From Bacillaceae bacterium IKA-2 (GTDB lineage: Bacteria > Bacillota > Bacilli > Bacillales > Anaerobacillaceae), in assembly GCA_031761875.1 (NCBI GenBank), contig CP134492.1, forward strand, positions 2,232,001 to 2,296,000: 64,000 bases of DNA, in the 5' to 3' direction. Each line of letters starts with the position of its first letter. Position 1 is the first letter of the stretch. A program made the position numbers and the translations under genes. The notes beneath the pieces are model-generated. The model was not told the origin of the DNA, did no database searches, and saw nothing but the letters and a program-made list of their open reading frames with translations. This document shows positions 8,437 through 16,673 of this stretch, one piece after another.

Positions 8437-8530
8437 GCGCCGATTACTGGAAGAGGTTGCTCAAAAAGGTAAAAGTTGATCTTTTTTAACAACCTTATAA
8501 GATAAACTTACTAAGGAGAGTGTGATTAGC

Positions 8531-9583
8531 ATGGGAATGAAACTTGGAATCATTGGTTATGGAGGTATGGGTTACTGGCATGGTGAGTATGCACCTAATG
8601 CTGGCGTTGAAGTGGTCGCTGCCTATGATGTCGATCCGAAAAGGTTGGAAATGGCCAAAGCTAATGGTCTTGATGCTTATGATAACCTTGAAGATTTCTA
8701 TAAACACGCTGGCATGAATTTTGTCATCATTGCCACGCCAAATGACGTTCATAAGGAGCTAACGATAAAATCATTACATGCAGGAATGCATGTGATGGTA
8801 GAAAAGCCAGCGACAATGTCAGTCGCCGACTGGGATGAAATGGTTTCAGAAAGTGAGAAGACGGGTCGCATCCTGACTGTTCATCAAAATCGTCGTTGGG
8901 ACAAGGATTACAAGGTGATGCGTAAAGTTGTCGAGGAAGGAAAGATTGGTAAGCTCCAATCGATCGAAAGTCGAGTATTTGGAACTGGAGGTGCCTTCTT
9001 TGGTTGGCGTAGTTTTCCTGAATATGGCGGGGGAATGATTTTGGATTGGGGAGTTCACCTTTTTGATCAATTATTAGATATGTTTCCTGATACAAAGGTA
9101 ACGAGTGTCTATGCAAAACTGATGTCCGTTCTTGACCAAAAGGTAGATGATTACTTCAAAGTTACCCTTACATTGGAAAATGGCCCCTTGTTACAGGTAG
9201 AAGTAGGAACATATGCTTTTTACAAACTGCCACGATGGTATGTAATTGGAAATGATGGGACGCTACAAATTGATGATTTCGACTGTCAAACAGGTGGCTA
9301 TACGAAGCCGCGCTACACTGATACACCTGTCGCAGAAGTTGTTGTGATGACGTCCGCAGGTCCAACGCGAATGATGGCCCCGCGCCCACCAGAAACAAAA
9401 GAAGACTTTCCTTTACCAGAGCTAGAAACAGACTGGACAGAGCTCTATCAAAATTTAGTTGGAGTGATGGAAGGGAAAGAAGAACTGTTAATTAAGCCAC
9501 ACCAGATTCGCAGAGTACTAGAACTAATTGAAGTAATCTTCCAATCAGCAAAAGAATCCCGGTCATTAGAGGTTAGTATCTAA
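8531..9583 (+). CDS. Gfo/Idh/MocA-family oxidoreductase (second)
   Basis: This 350-residue dehydrogenase has the Rossmann motif LGIIGYGGMGYWH (about residues 5-17), VEKPATMS (about 93-100, EKP catalytic motif) and GGGMILDWGVHLFDQLLDMFP (about 167, conserved His). ATG 8531 is chosen because AAGGAG (8514-8519) lies 11 nt upstream; a GTG at 8522 is too close to it. The region between this gene and 8436 holds an imperfect stem (AGGTTG paired with CAACCT, 8453-8496). It is last in the cluster, followed by two hairpins. No transporter gene is present in the cluster. Confidence 0.9.
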   Translation: MGMKLGIIGYGGMGYWHGEYAPNAGVEVVAAYDVDPKRLEMAKANGLDAYDNLEDFYKHAGMNFVIIATPNDVHKELTIKSLHAGMHVMVEKPATMSVADWDEMVSESEKTGRILTVHQNRRWDKDYKVMRKVVEEGKIGKLQSIESRVFGTGGAFFGWRSFPEYGGGMILDWGVHLFDQLLDMFPDTKVTSVYAKLMSVLDQKVDDYFKVTLTLENGPLLQVEVGTYAFYKLPRWYVIGNDGTLQIDDFDCQTGGYTKPRYTDTPVAEVVVMTSAGPTRMMAPRPPETKEDFPLPELETDWTELYQNLVGVMEGKEELLIKPHQIRRVLELIEVIFQSAKESRSLEVSI

Positions 9584-9586
9584 TCA

Positions 9587-9684
9587 ACGGATAGAACACC
9601 CATTACTAGAGTAACGAGTGTTCTATCCGTATATAGAAAAAAAAGTCGCAAATCACTTAGCTAAGTAATTTGCGACTTTTTTTA
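9587..9684. terminator. Two consecutive hairpins; the second is a bidirectional terminator
   Basis: The first hairpin (9587-9630) has a 13-bp perfect stem ACGGATAGAACAC. The second (9637-9684) has a 23-bp stem with one mismatch, bounded by A-runs on the left and T-runs on the right, so it can stop both the plus-strand cluster and the convergent gene at 9755. Confidence 0.88.
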
Positions 9685-9754
9685 TTAAAGCTTGTAGCAA
9701 AACATGTGGTTTCTCTACAAGCTGGACTTAGCTTTTCAGCAAGCTTCCTATTCG

Positions 9755-10018
9755 TTACTCATATGTTTTGTCAAATGCCTTTTGAACTTCTGGGATGAGT
9801 TCATCCCAAATTGCATCTACTGTTTTATTTACGGTAACAAAGTCATTAATTCCGAAAATATTGTCAACCCCTTCAATTGTTAAAAGGGCACTAGCTAATG
9901 GATGATCGGATTCTGCCCCTTTTTTTAGGGAAGTACTTCCTTCAAAAAGTTGTTGATTTGCTGTAAATTTAACGGCATTTGGATTAGGTGTCGACTCTAC
10001 TTTTACTTCAATTGACAT
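9755..10018 (-). CDS. Stand-alone Nfu/NifU N-terminal-domain protein
   Basis: This 87-residue protein begins with the Nfu-N signature VESTPNPNAVKFTAN. It continues through HPLASALLTIEGVDNIFGINDFVTVNK, the scaffold-protein Nfu/NifU N-terminal domain (PF08712). It lacks the CxxC NifU-C domain that carries the cluster, so it is unlikely to be a complete Fe-S carrier. Such solo domains are common in Bacillaceae, and their role is not established. A GAGGAGTG site precedes the ATG at 10018. Confidence 0.88.
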   Translation of the reverse strand: MSIEVKVESTPNPNAVKFTANQQLFEGSTSLKKGAESDHPLASALLTIEGVDNIFGINDFVTVNKTVDAIWDELIPEVQKAFDKTYE

Positions 10019-10200
10019 ATTATCACTCCTCGTATAGTGTGTGTTTCTATTCTAATTAGATGGTAAATTGCCCCGATGACTTATGATATCATTTTTCACA
10101 CCCATATGAAAATTATTGATTTAAGATCTCCAAAGAGAGGGCCTTTATAAAGTTATAATTGTTCCCTGCTTCTTTGCAGACCACCCCTCTCGATAGTATA

Positions 10201-11373
10201 TTAATTTAGTCCTAACGCTTCTTTTTTTTCTCTTGCAATATAAAAATAACGGTAAATTAATGAACTAATTAATCCAATCAGTGAAAGACCGAACATAACC
10301 GTATAAAGACTTCGAACATCAAACGCATTGATAATAGTGCCCCCAATAATTGAACCAATTACACCAGAAATGCCGAAAAATACAGAAATAAATAATAAAT
10401 GGCCTGTAGATTCTAACTCCCTTGGTACTAGCTTAGAGACAAATTGAAAGGCCATTAAATAAAAGGTTGCAAAAGATAGGCCATGAAGAATTTGAATAAA
10501 AAGCACATATGTCGGATCCGGTGCAATCGACATCAACAACCACCTAAAAACATAGATTGATGCCGCGATTGAAATGTAGGTTAAAGGATGGAACTTTCTA
10601 AACAGATACACACTAAATGCAAAAACTACTGCTTCCGTGAACACACCAATAAACCAGGCAACGCCAATCATCGATTCGTCACCGCCCATTTCCACAATGT
10701 ATAACCCGATAAACGAATCGTTCATACGATGGCTCAAACTAATTGATAAAATCAACAAGAAAAAGATCATTAATTTTTTGTCTTTCAATAATTTAAAGGC
10801 ACTTGTTAGTTTCACCGGTTTTTTCGAAGGTTCACTGTCAGGTGCAAAGAATGTGAAAACAAGAGCAATAATAATGAACGTCGCAAACACATAATATATA
10901 TGTACAATACCAATTGCACTTAAAATATATCCGCCTACTAAAGACGCCGAAGCAAAACCTAACGAGCCCCACATCCGAATGCTCCCAAATGAAACATTTC
11001 GCTGCACTGATACTTTTTGGGCAAGGCTATCACTTAATCCACCTGCTGGTGACATAAAAGAAAAAAATAAATAAAATAATGGTAGCAACAAAATAAATTC
11101 ATCGACTCGGAATACAAGGAACCCAATGGCCAATGTACTGGACAAGCAGAGTATCAAAATTCGTTTAACTGTTTTCCATCGATCACTCATAAAGCCCCAA
11201 AAAGGTTGAGCGATGATCGCAGCCGCTGGTCCTACAGCGAGTAAAAGACCAATTTCGGATCCTGTCAATCCTAGGTACTGAAAATAAACAGGTAAATAAC
11301 TGATCATGATTGTCATTGAAGCGTGAAAAAAGAACAACATTCCTTTAAGTTTCCATACTGATTTCATTTTCAT
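10201..11373 (-). CDS. MFS transporter (MFS_1-like / phenylpropionate-permease type)
   Basis: This 390-residue protein has about 12 hydrophobic segments. Between segments 2 and 3 it has the MFS loop motif GFMSDRWKTVKR (about residues 60-71), and a long basic central loop follows segment 6 (DSEPSKKPVKLTSAFKLLKDKK). The N terminus (FFFHASMTIMISYLPVYFQYLGLTGSEIGLLLAVGP) resembles the LacY/nucleoside and 3-phenylpropionate permease branch. The start is ATG 11373 with GGAAGG upstream; ATG 11367 is also possible. It stands alone between the Nfu-N gene and the divergent pspA operon. The substrate is unknown. Confidence 0.85.
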   Translation of the reverse strand: MKMKSVWKLKGMLFFFHASMTIMISYLPVYFQYLGLTGSEIGLLLAVGPAAAIIAQPFWGFMSDRWKTVKRILILCLSSTLAIGFLVFRVDEFILLLPLFYLFFSFMSPAGGLSDSLAQKVSVQRNVSFGSIRMWGSLGFASASLVGGYILSAIGIVHIYYVFATFIIIALVFTFFAPDSEPSKKPVKLTSAFKLLKDKKLMIFFLLILSISLSHRMNDSFIGLYIVEMGGDESMIGVAWFIGVFTEAVVFAFSVYLFRKFHPLTYISIAASIYVFRWLLMSIAPDPTYVLFIQILHGLSFATFYLMAFQFVSKLVPRELESTGHLLFISVFFGISGVIGSIIGGTIINAFDVRSLYTVMFGLSLIGLISSLIYRYFYIAREKKEALGLN

Positions 11374-11681
11374 AATCCTTCCATTTTAAGAAGGTACAAA
11401 TGTCGCACCCATATCAAATTCTTTTATATTTTATCATTTTCATCCTGCCTTGTCATGAATTGCGGAAAAGGGTGGGACTAGGGACAGCTTTGTTGTCACA
11501 GCAGGCGAGTATAACGTCGCTAACTGAATATTCTCAGCGTGACACCACTAATTAAAGTCTGTGGAAAATATACGCTTATGGAGTGATATTTAATTTAAAA
11601 AAATAATGGTAAAGAAGCTTTTATTATGATATCGTTTACTGGAAGAATTTGAAAATTATGACAAAATAAGAAGGTGAAGTT
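11374..11681. other. Divergent intergenic region, MFS gene / pspA
   Basis: I see no gene here. B. subtilis pspA is driven by SigW, but a convincing SigW promoter (TGAAAC with CGTA) was not found by eye. Confidence 0.3.
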
Positions 11682-12353
11682 TTGGATATTTTAATAAGAT
11701 TCAGAGATATTATGGCAAGCAACATTAATTCACTATTAGATAAAGTTGAAAATCCTGAAAAGATGATCGATCAATGTTTGAGAAATCTTAATAGTGATTT
11801 AGGCAAGGTTAAGTCAGAAACAGCTGCTATTATGGCAGAAGAACAGAGGGCTAAAAGAAGACTGAATGAATGTATAGCAGAGATGAATAAACTGCAAAAT
11901 TATGCGATAAAGGCATTAGAATCACATAATGAAGAAGATGCCAGAAAGTTCTTAGAGAGAAAATCCACGTTAGCAACTAAAGTAACTGGATTAAAAGAAG
12001 CCTATGAATTAGGAGCTTCCAATGCAAGTAAGATGAGAGAAATGCATGATAAACTTGTTACAGATATTAGAGAGTTAGAATCCCGTAAGGTTATAATTAA
12101 GGGAAAGCTAACAGTTGCCAAAACCAAAGAAAGAATTAACAACATTAGATCTTCCGTAGGTAGTGCTAATCATTTTGATAGAATGGAAGAGAAGGCAAAT
12201 AAGGCAATTTATTTGGCAGATGCCATGGCAGAGCTATATTCAGGACCAGAGGATGACATAAAAGATTTAATGACTAAATATAGTAGTAAAGATACAAACA
12301 TAGATCATCAACTTGAAGCTCTAAAAGAAGATTTAAAGAAAAATAATTTATAA
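11682..12353 (+). CDS. pspA: PspA/IM30-family phage shock protein
   Basis: This 223-residue protein is predicted to be almost entirely alpha-helical coiled coil. It carries the PspA N-terminal signature (RFRDIMASNINSLLDKVENPEKMID). PspA is an ESCRT-III-like peripheral protein that assembles on stressed membranes. The TTG at 11682 is the start: AAGGTGA precedes it and it gives the expected amphipathic helix, whereas the first ATG (11712) would delete it. It is followed by homologues of ydjG, ydjH and ydjI in the same order as in B. subtilis, so the four should form one membrane-stress operon. A hairpin between pspA and ydjG may lower expression of the distal genes. Confidence 0.92.
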   Translation: MDILIRFRDIMASNINSLLDKVENPEKMIDQCLRNLNSDLGKVKSETAAIMAEEQRAKRRLNECIAEMNKLQNYAIKALESHNEEDARKFLERKSTLATKVTGLKEAYELGASNASKMREMHDKLVTDIRELESRKVIIKGKLTVAKTKERINNIRSSVGSANHFDRMEEKANKAIYLADAMAELYSGPEDDIKDLMTKYSSKDTNIDHQLEALKEDLKKNNL

Positions 12354-12388
12354 TAAAAGCTGTAGCTATTGGCTGCAGCTTTTATTTG
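12354..12388 (+). terminator. Intra-operon hairpin after pspA (partial terminator)
   Basis: AAAAGCTG (12355-12362) pairs with CAGCTTTT (12376-12383), with TAGC/GGCT extending inward, and is followed by ATTTG. The U-run is weak, which fits attenuation rather than full stop. Confidence 0.6.
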
Positions 12389-12428
12389 AATGTTTTACAA
12401 GACCTAAATTAGTTGGGAGGTAGAAGCG

Positions 12429-13454
12429 ATGTTAATCCATTATAAGTGTGCTGATTGTGGCGCTGATATGTCGTTTGATAGTGATTCAGGAAAAATAGCT
12501 TGTCATAGCTGTGGGAGAAAAGACGATATAGAAACTTTTCCAAAAGCTTTAATATCCAATGTGTTTTCAGAAGGCGAAGCTGTAGAGTACCATTGTAAAA
12601 ATTGTGGTGCAGTTATTCTTACCGATGCAGATACTACAGCGACTACTTGTAGCTTTTGTAGTGCAGGTGTAGTACTTGGAGATAGATTATCTGGGAATTT
12701 GGCTCCTTCCTTAGTAATTCCATTTACGATTAGCAAAGAAAAGGCAAAGGAAGCATTCAAGGCATGGTGCAAAAATGGACTTTTGACTCCAAAGCGATTT
12801 ATGACGGCCAATAGAATAAAGAGCATAACTGGGATATACGTTCCGTTTTGGTTGTATGATTTGAATTGCAAAGGTAATGTAGATGCGGTTTGTACGAAGG
12901 TCAGGAGCTATACTAGAGGAGATTATATTTATACTGAGACTAGCTATTATGACGTTCATCGCAGTGTAAATCTTAATTATTTAAAGGTACCAGCAGATGC
13001 CTCTGAAAAAATGGATGATAAATTAATGGATAAGCTAGAGCCCTATGATTACGGAAGTTTAAAGGATTTTAGTACCCCTTATTTGGCAGGATATATTGCA
13101 GAAAAATACAACTATGACGAAAAACAATTATTTCCAAGAATAAAGTCTAGAACAGACAATTATGTTGATTCCTATATTCGCTCGACAATCAGCGGCTATA
13201 GTTCCACCGTGTATAAGAATAAGCAAATTGACACTAAGCAGAAAGAAACCCATTATACGCTCATTCCAGTCTGGATGGTCTGTTATGACTATAATCAAAC
13301 AGAACATATTTTCGCTATGAATGGTCAGACTGGAAAGGTAGTAGGAAAGCCGCCTATTAGTAAATCCAAAGTAGCTGCTTGGTTTTTTGGTATTGCGAGT
13401 TCTTCATTTATCGTCGTGAAATCAGTGGCCTTGTTGATTGGAGGTGGCTTATAG
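12429..13454 (+). CDS. ydjG: Zinc-ribbon protein YdjG
   Basis: This 341-residue protein has two N-terminal zinc ribbons: CADCGAD with CHSCGRK (about residues 6-32) and CKNCGAV with CSFCSAG (about 56-78). A long soluble domain follows, and then a single C-terminal hydrophobic segment near residues 317-340 that can anchor it in the membrane. In B. subtilis YdjG belongs to the membrane complex that recruits PspA. GGGAGGT precedes the ATG. Its stop codon overlaps the GTG start of ydjH by one base, so the two are translationally coupled. Confidence 0.88.
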   Translation: MLIHYKCADCGADMSFDSDSGKIACHSCGRKDDIETFPKALISNVFSEGEAVEYHCKNCGAVILTDADTTATTCSFCSAGVVLGDRLSGNLAPSLVIPFTISKEKAKEAFKAWCKNGLLTPKRFMTANRIKSITGIYVPFWLYDLNCKGNVDAVCTKVRSYTRGDYIYTETSYYDVHRSVNLNYLKVPADASEKMDDKLMDKLEPYDYGSLKDFSTPYLAGYIAEKYNYDEKQLFPRIKSRTDNYVDSYIRSTISGYSSTVYKNKQIDTKQKETHYTLIPVWMVCYDYNQTEHIFAMNGQTGKVVGKPPISKSKVAAWFFGIASSSFIVVKSVALLIGGGL

Positions 13455-14320
13455 TGAAAAGTAAGTTATTGAAAAAGACATTTTCAATCATGATCTTGTT
13501 TATATTCATTATTCAAAGTGGATACCCAGTAATGGCACAAATAAATCAAAAAATTTATGATTACGCTGAACTTTTAACTACAGAAGAACTGAAAGAACTA
13601 GAATCGTTATCAAATCAATACAGTGAAAATAGACAGGTAGATATCATCATATTAACCACGAAAGATACGGCAGGTTTGGAAGTCGAAAGCTATATGCAGG
13701 ACTTTTATGATGAGATGGGATTAGGATATGATAAGAGCCATGGAAATACGGTAATTTTGACGATAGATATGGAGCAGCGAGAAGTTTACGTTGCTGGTTT
13801 TTATAAAGGTGAGGAATATATAGACAATAATAGGGCTGATTTGATTCGAGAAAAAATAACCTCGGATTTATCTGGTGGCTATTATTTTGATGCGTTTCGT
13901 TCTTATATTGAATTATCAAATGAATACCTAGGCATAAGTCCAGAAGTAAATTCAGGACCAGAACCAGGGGTAAATCCAGGTGAAAGTTCAGGGATAAGTT
14001 CAGGGGTAAGTCCAGGTTTAAGCTCAGAAAAAACTCCAGACAATATTTTACTCAAATTATGGTTTCAAATCCTTGTTTCTATTTTGATTGCAGGTGTCAT
14101 TGTTTTTATTATGATTTACCGATCAGGTGGAAGGGTTACCACTAGCGCCGGAACTTACTTAGATGCAAGTAATTCAAAAGTTACCAAAAGAAGAGATACT
14201 TATGTAAGAACAACTATTACTAAAGTAAAAAAACCATCTAATAAGAATAATAGTAGCGGTGGTGGGGGTGGAATGACAATGGGAGGTCATTCCCATAGTG
14301 GAAGTAAAGGGAAGTTCTAA
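13454..14320 (+). CDS. ydjH: TPM-domain membrane protein YdjH
   Basis: This 288-residue protein has a signal peptide (KSKLLKKTFSIMILFIFIIQ, cleavage near VMA). A TPM domain covers about residues 30-165 (YDYAELLTTEELKELESLS, VDIIILTTKD, YFDAFRSYIELS). Next comes a Ser/Gly/Pro-rich linker with repeated GVSPG/GISSG-type units, one transmembrane helix near 200-220, and a Gly-rich C-terminal tail (SGGGGGMTMGGHSHSG). Start GTG 13454 overlaps the ydjG stop and has GGAGGTGG upstream. The TPM domain should lie outside the membrane, consistent with a membrane partner of PspA. Confidence 0.88.
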   Translation: MKSKLLKKTFSIMILFIFIIQSGYPVMAQINQKIYDYAELLTTEELKELESLSNQYSENRQVDIIILTTKDTAGLEVESYMQDFYDEMGLGYDKSHGNTVILTIDMEQREVYVAGFYKGEEYIDNNRADLIREKITSDLSGGYYFDAFRSYIELSNEYLGISPEVNSGPEPGVNPGESSGISSGVSPGLSSEKTPDNILLKLWFQILVSILIAGVIVFIMIYRSGGRVTTSAGTYLDASNSKVTKRRDTYVRTTITKVKKPSNKNNSSGGGGGMTMGGHSHSGSKGKF

Positions 14321-14342
14321 ATTTATAAGGGGGAAGATATCA

Positions 14343-15317
14343 ATGTTCTTTAGAAAACAATTTGCTAATGTAGTTGAATGGGAAGAATTTAGAGATGATA
14401 TGATTTTTTGGAAATGGAGCAATAGAGAAATAAAAAAAGGCAGTAAGTTAATCATTCAAGCAGGACAAGATGCTATATTTTTAAATTCTGGAAGAATGGA
14501 AGGGATATTCAAAGATGCTGGAGATTACGATATAGAATCGCAAATCATCCCTTTTTTATCGACAATGAAGGGGTTTAAATTTGGATTTAACAGTGGAATG
14601 CGTGCAGAAGTATTGTTTGTAAATACTAAGGAGTTTGTTATAAAGTGGGGTACTAAAAATGCAGTTAATATTCCTCATCCACAACTTCCAGGAGGTATTC
14701 CAATTAGGGCCAATGGAACTTTTACTTTTAAAGTAAATGATTATATAGCGCTAATAGACAAAATTGCAGGGGTAAAAAAAAGCTATCTTGTAGAGGATGT
14801 AAAACTAAGAATGACATCCTCTTTAGATCAACTTTTAATGAAATGGATTAGTAAAGAAGGAAAAGATCTGTTTAATCTACAAACCAATGCCTTTGATATT
14901 TCTAAAGGGATAAAGCAAGATTTAGATATGAGTATCTTTGATGATGGACTTACTATTACAGGATTTAATGTTATGAGCTTTAGTTATCCTGAAGAAATAC
15001 AAAAAACAATCAACAAAACTGCTTCCCACAGCATGATCGGAGATTTAGGAAAATATCAGCAAGTGGAAATGGTCGATGGAATAGCATCTGGGAAAGTAAA
15101 AGGGGGAGGTGCAGCCGCTGACATGGCAGGTATGATGATGGGAATGAACGTGGCTAATAAAATGATCAATCAAATCGATCCGAAGCAAAAGGATCAAATT
15201 CAAATGAATCAGAATCAACAAGCTACTCCCCAAACAAGATCCAATTTTTGTCCCAACTGTGGTACAAAAACGGCTGAAAGCAATTTTTGTTCTAACTGCG
15301 GGCATAAATTAGTGTAA
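14343..15317 (+). CDS. ydjI: SPFH-domain/zinc-ribbon protein YdjI
   Basis: This 324-residue protein has an SPFH/band-7-like region at about residues 30-230 (KKGSKLIIQAGQDAIFLNSG, FNVMSFSYPEEIQKTINKTA). A Gly/Met-rich stretch (GGGAAADMAGMMMGMNVA) and a Gln-rich linker come next. The C terminus is a double-CxxC zinc ribbon (CPNCGTKTAESNFCSNCG). The ATG at 14343 has GGGGGAAG upstream, 22 bp after ydjH. In B. subtilis YdjI is soluble and bridges YdjGH and PspA. A perfect-stem terminator follows at 15341. Confidence 0.9.
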   Translation: MFFRKQFANVVEWEEFRDDMIFWKWSNREIKKGSKLIIQAGQDAIFLNSGRMEGIFKDAGDYDIESQIIPFLSTMKGFKFGFNSGMRAEVLFVNTKEFVIKWGTKNAVNIPHPQLPGGIPIRANGTFTFKVNDYIALIDKIAGVKKSYLVEDVKLRMTSSLDQLLMKWISKEGKDLFNLQTNAFDISKGIKQDLDMSIFDDGLTITGFNVMSFSYPEEIQKTINKTASHSMIGDLGKYQQVEMVDGIASGKVKGGGAAADMAGMMMGMNVANKMINQIDPKQKDQIQMNQNQQATPQTRSNFCPNCGTKTAESNFCSNCGHKLV

Positions 15318-15334
15318 GGATAGGAGGAGTTCTA

Positions 15335-15442
15335 TTGAGAAAAAAACGAATGAGTATATACTCATTCGTTTTTCCATGTGAATTGCCTGCTTGCACCTTT
15401 GAAGTGAACCCGTTACTAAAATCGATGATGTACCGCTACTAA
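15335..15442 (+). CDS. Possible 35-codon small ORF spanning the ydj terminator
   Basis: A TTG at 15335 lies 7 nt after AGGAGGAG (15322-15329). It opens a 35-residue frame beginning MRKKRMSIYSFVFPC that runs through the terminator stem and stops at 15440-15442, overlapping the mscS stop. The site is better than most in the window, but no homology is recognised. It may be a relic. Confidence 0.2.
   Translation: MRKKRMSIYSFVFPCELPACTFEVNPLLKSMMYRY
15341..15374. terminator. Bidirectional terminator, ydjI / mscS
   Basis: This is a perfect palindromic stem ACGAATGAGTAT/ATACTCATTCGT bounded by A-runs and T-runs. It serves the convergent ydj operon and the mscS gene. Confidence 0.88.
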
Positions 15443-16236
15443 TTATGCTTTTGATTTACATGAACATCCATTTGTGGATATGGAATTGAGATTTTTTCTT
15501 CATCAAAACGATTTTTTACTTCTTCTAGTATGTCAAAATGCACGGTCCAGTAATCTTCTGTACTGACCCAGACTCTTACAGTATAGAACACTGCGCTATC
15601 TCCGTGTTCTGAAAGTCGGATAAATGGTTCGGGATCTTGCAAGACTAATGAATTGCTTTGGACAATACCATTTAATGTTGCAAGAACATGCTTCGTATCT
15701 GCCTCATATCCTGTTCCAAACTTGAAATCGACACGTCTCGTATCCTTGACTGTATAATTCACTATCCCTGAATTAGATAAAACACCATTTGGAATAAAAA
15801 TAACTTTGTTGTCTGGTGTAATTAACTCTGTGTAAAGAATTTGAACTCCTTTTACAGTTCCGCTAAATCCACCACCTTCTATATAATCTCCAATTTTGAA
15901 GGGCCGCAATGATAATAACAATATACCACCCGCAAAATTCGCAAGCGATCCTTGAAAAGCTAAACCAATTGCAAAACCTGCTGCAGCAATAAGTGCTACA
16001 AAAGAAGTGGTGTCAACGCCTAATATGGTTATAATAGATACAATTAGTAAGATTTTAAGTATAACTCCGATTAAAGATATCAAAAACGGCTTCAAGGTAT
16101 CATCCGTTTTAGATAGTTCAATTCTGTTTCCAATCATGTTTGTAATTGACTTAATCACGATTGACCCGACAATTAGAACAATAATTGCTAGTGTAATGTT
16201 TTTTATGATAGGTAGTGCAATTTCCATCCATTCCAT
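15439..16236 (-). CDS. mscS: Small-conductance mechanosensitive channel, MscS family
   Basis: This 265-residue protein has three N-terminal transmembrane helices. The pore-lining TM3 (AAAGFAIGLAFQGSLANFAGGILLLSLRPF, about residues 85-114) has the family's Ala/Gly pattern. The beta domain KIGDYIEGGGFSGTVKGVQILYTELITPDN and the FIPNG motif follow. The length is typical of minimal MscS. It releases solutes on hypo-osmotic shock. It is monocistronic on the minus strand and convergent with ydjI. Confidence 0.92.
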   Translation of the reverse strand: MEWMEIALPIIKNITLAIIVLIVGSIVIKSITNMIGNRIELSKTDDTLKPFLISLIGVILKILLIVSIITILGVDTTSFVALIAAAGFAIGLAFQGSLANFAGGILLLSLRPFKIGDYIEGGGFSGTVKGVQILYTELITPDNKVIFIPNGVLSNSGIVNYTVKDTRRVDFKFGTGYEADTKHVLATLNGIVQSNSLVLQDPEPFIRLSEHGDSAVFYTVRVWVSTEDYWTVHFDILEEVKNRFDEEKISIPYPQMDVHVNQKHN

Positions 16237-16673
16237 ACAAGCTATACCAACTTTCTTTTTTTGATCCTTATTATTTTACAAACTGCTTAATATTTGAGGA
16301 TTACTCAGAGAAATTTATCATCTTTAATAAATCTAGTCAACCACGATGATTTATTTTTTTCCACGTCTTGAAGAAAAAAATCGGTTTCGAACTTGAAGAG
16401 TCGACCTTAGAATAGAGTCCGGTTCCTTTTCCATAGTAATTAACGAGGAGCTAGAAAATGTTAAAAAATTGTCTAGAAGTAATTCCAAATCATAGCAAAA
16501 ACTGCCTTGATTAGGATTTCTTTTTAATAATAATAATAATAATAACAACGATAAATATAAACTGAAAGTTAATTGATATAATAGGTATAAAAAGAATTAA
16601 AATTAGGAGAGCAAGAACCACGTGAAATTTAATTTCACCATTTTTAAAACCAATTTAAAGGAGTAGAAGCAGT
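16237..16673. other. Intergenic region with triplet repeat and palindrome
   Basis: The region contains about seven tandem ATA/TAA triplets at 16525-16545. It also contains a 16-bp perfect palindrome GTGAAATTTAATTTCAC-type (16622-16638) about 40 bp before the ATPase start. A leucine-run frame at 16351-16548 on the minus strand is produced by the triplets and has no ribosome binding site. Confidence 0.4.

Noticed and set aside
16351-16548. 65-codon minus-strand frame beginning with a Leu run
   Set aside because: The Leu run is the translation of ATA/TAA triplet repeats, and there is no ribosome binding site.
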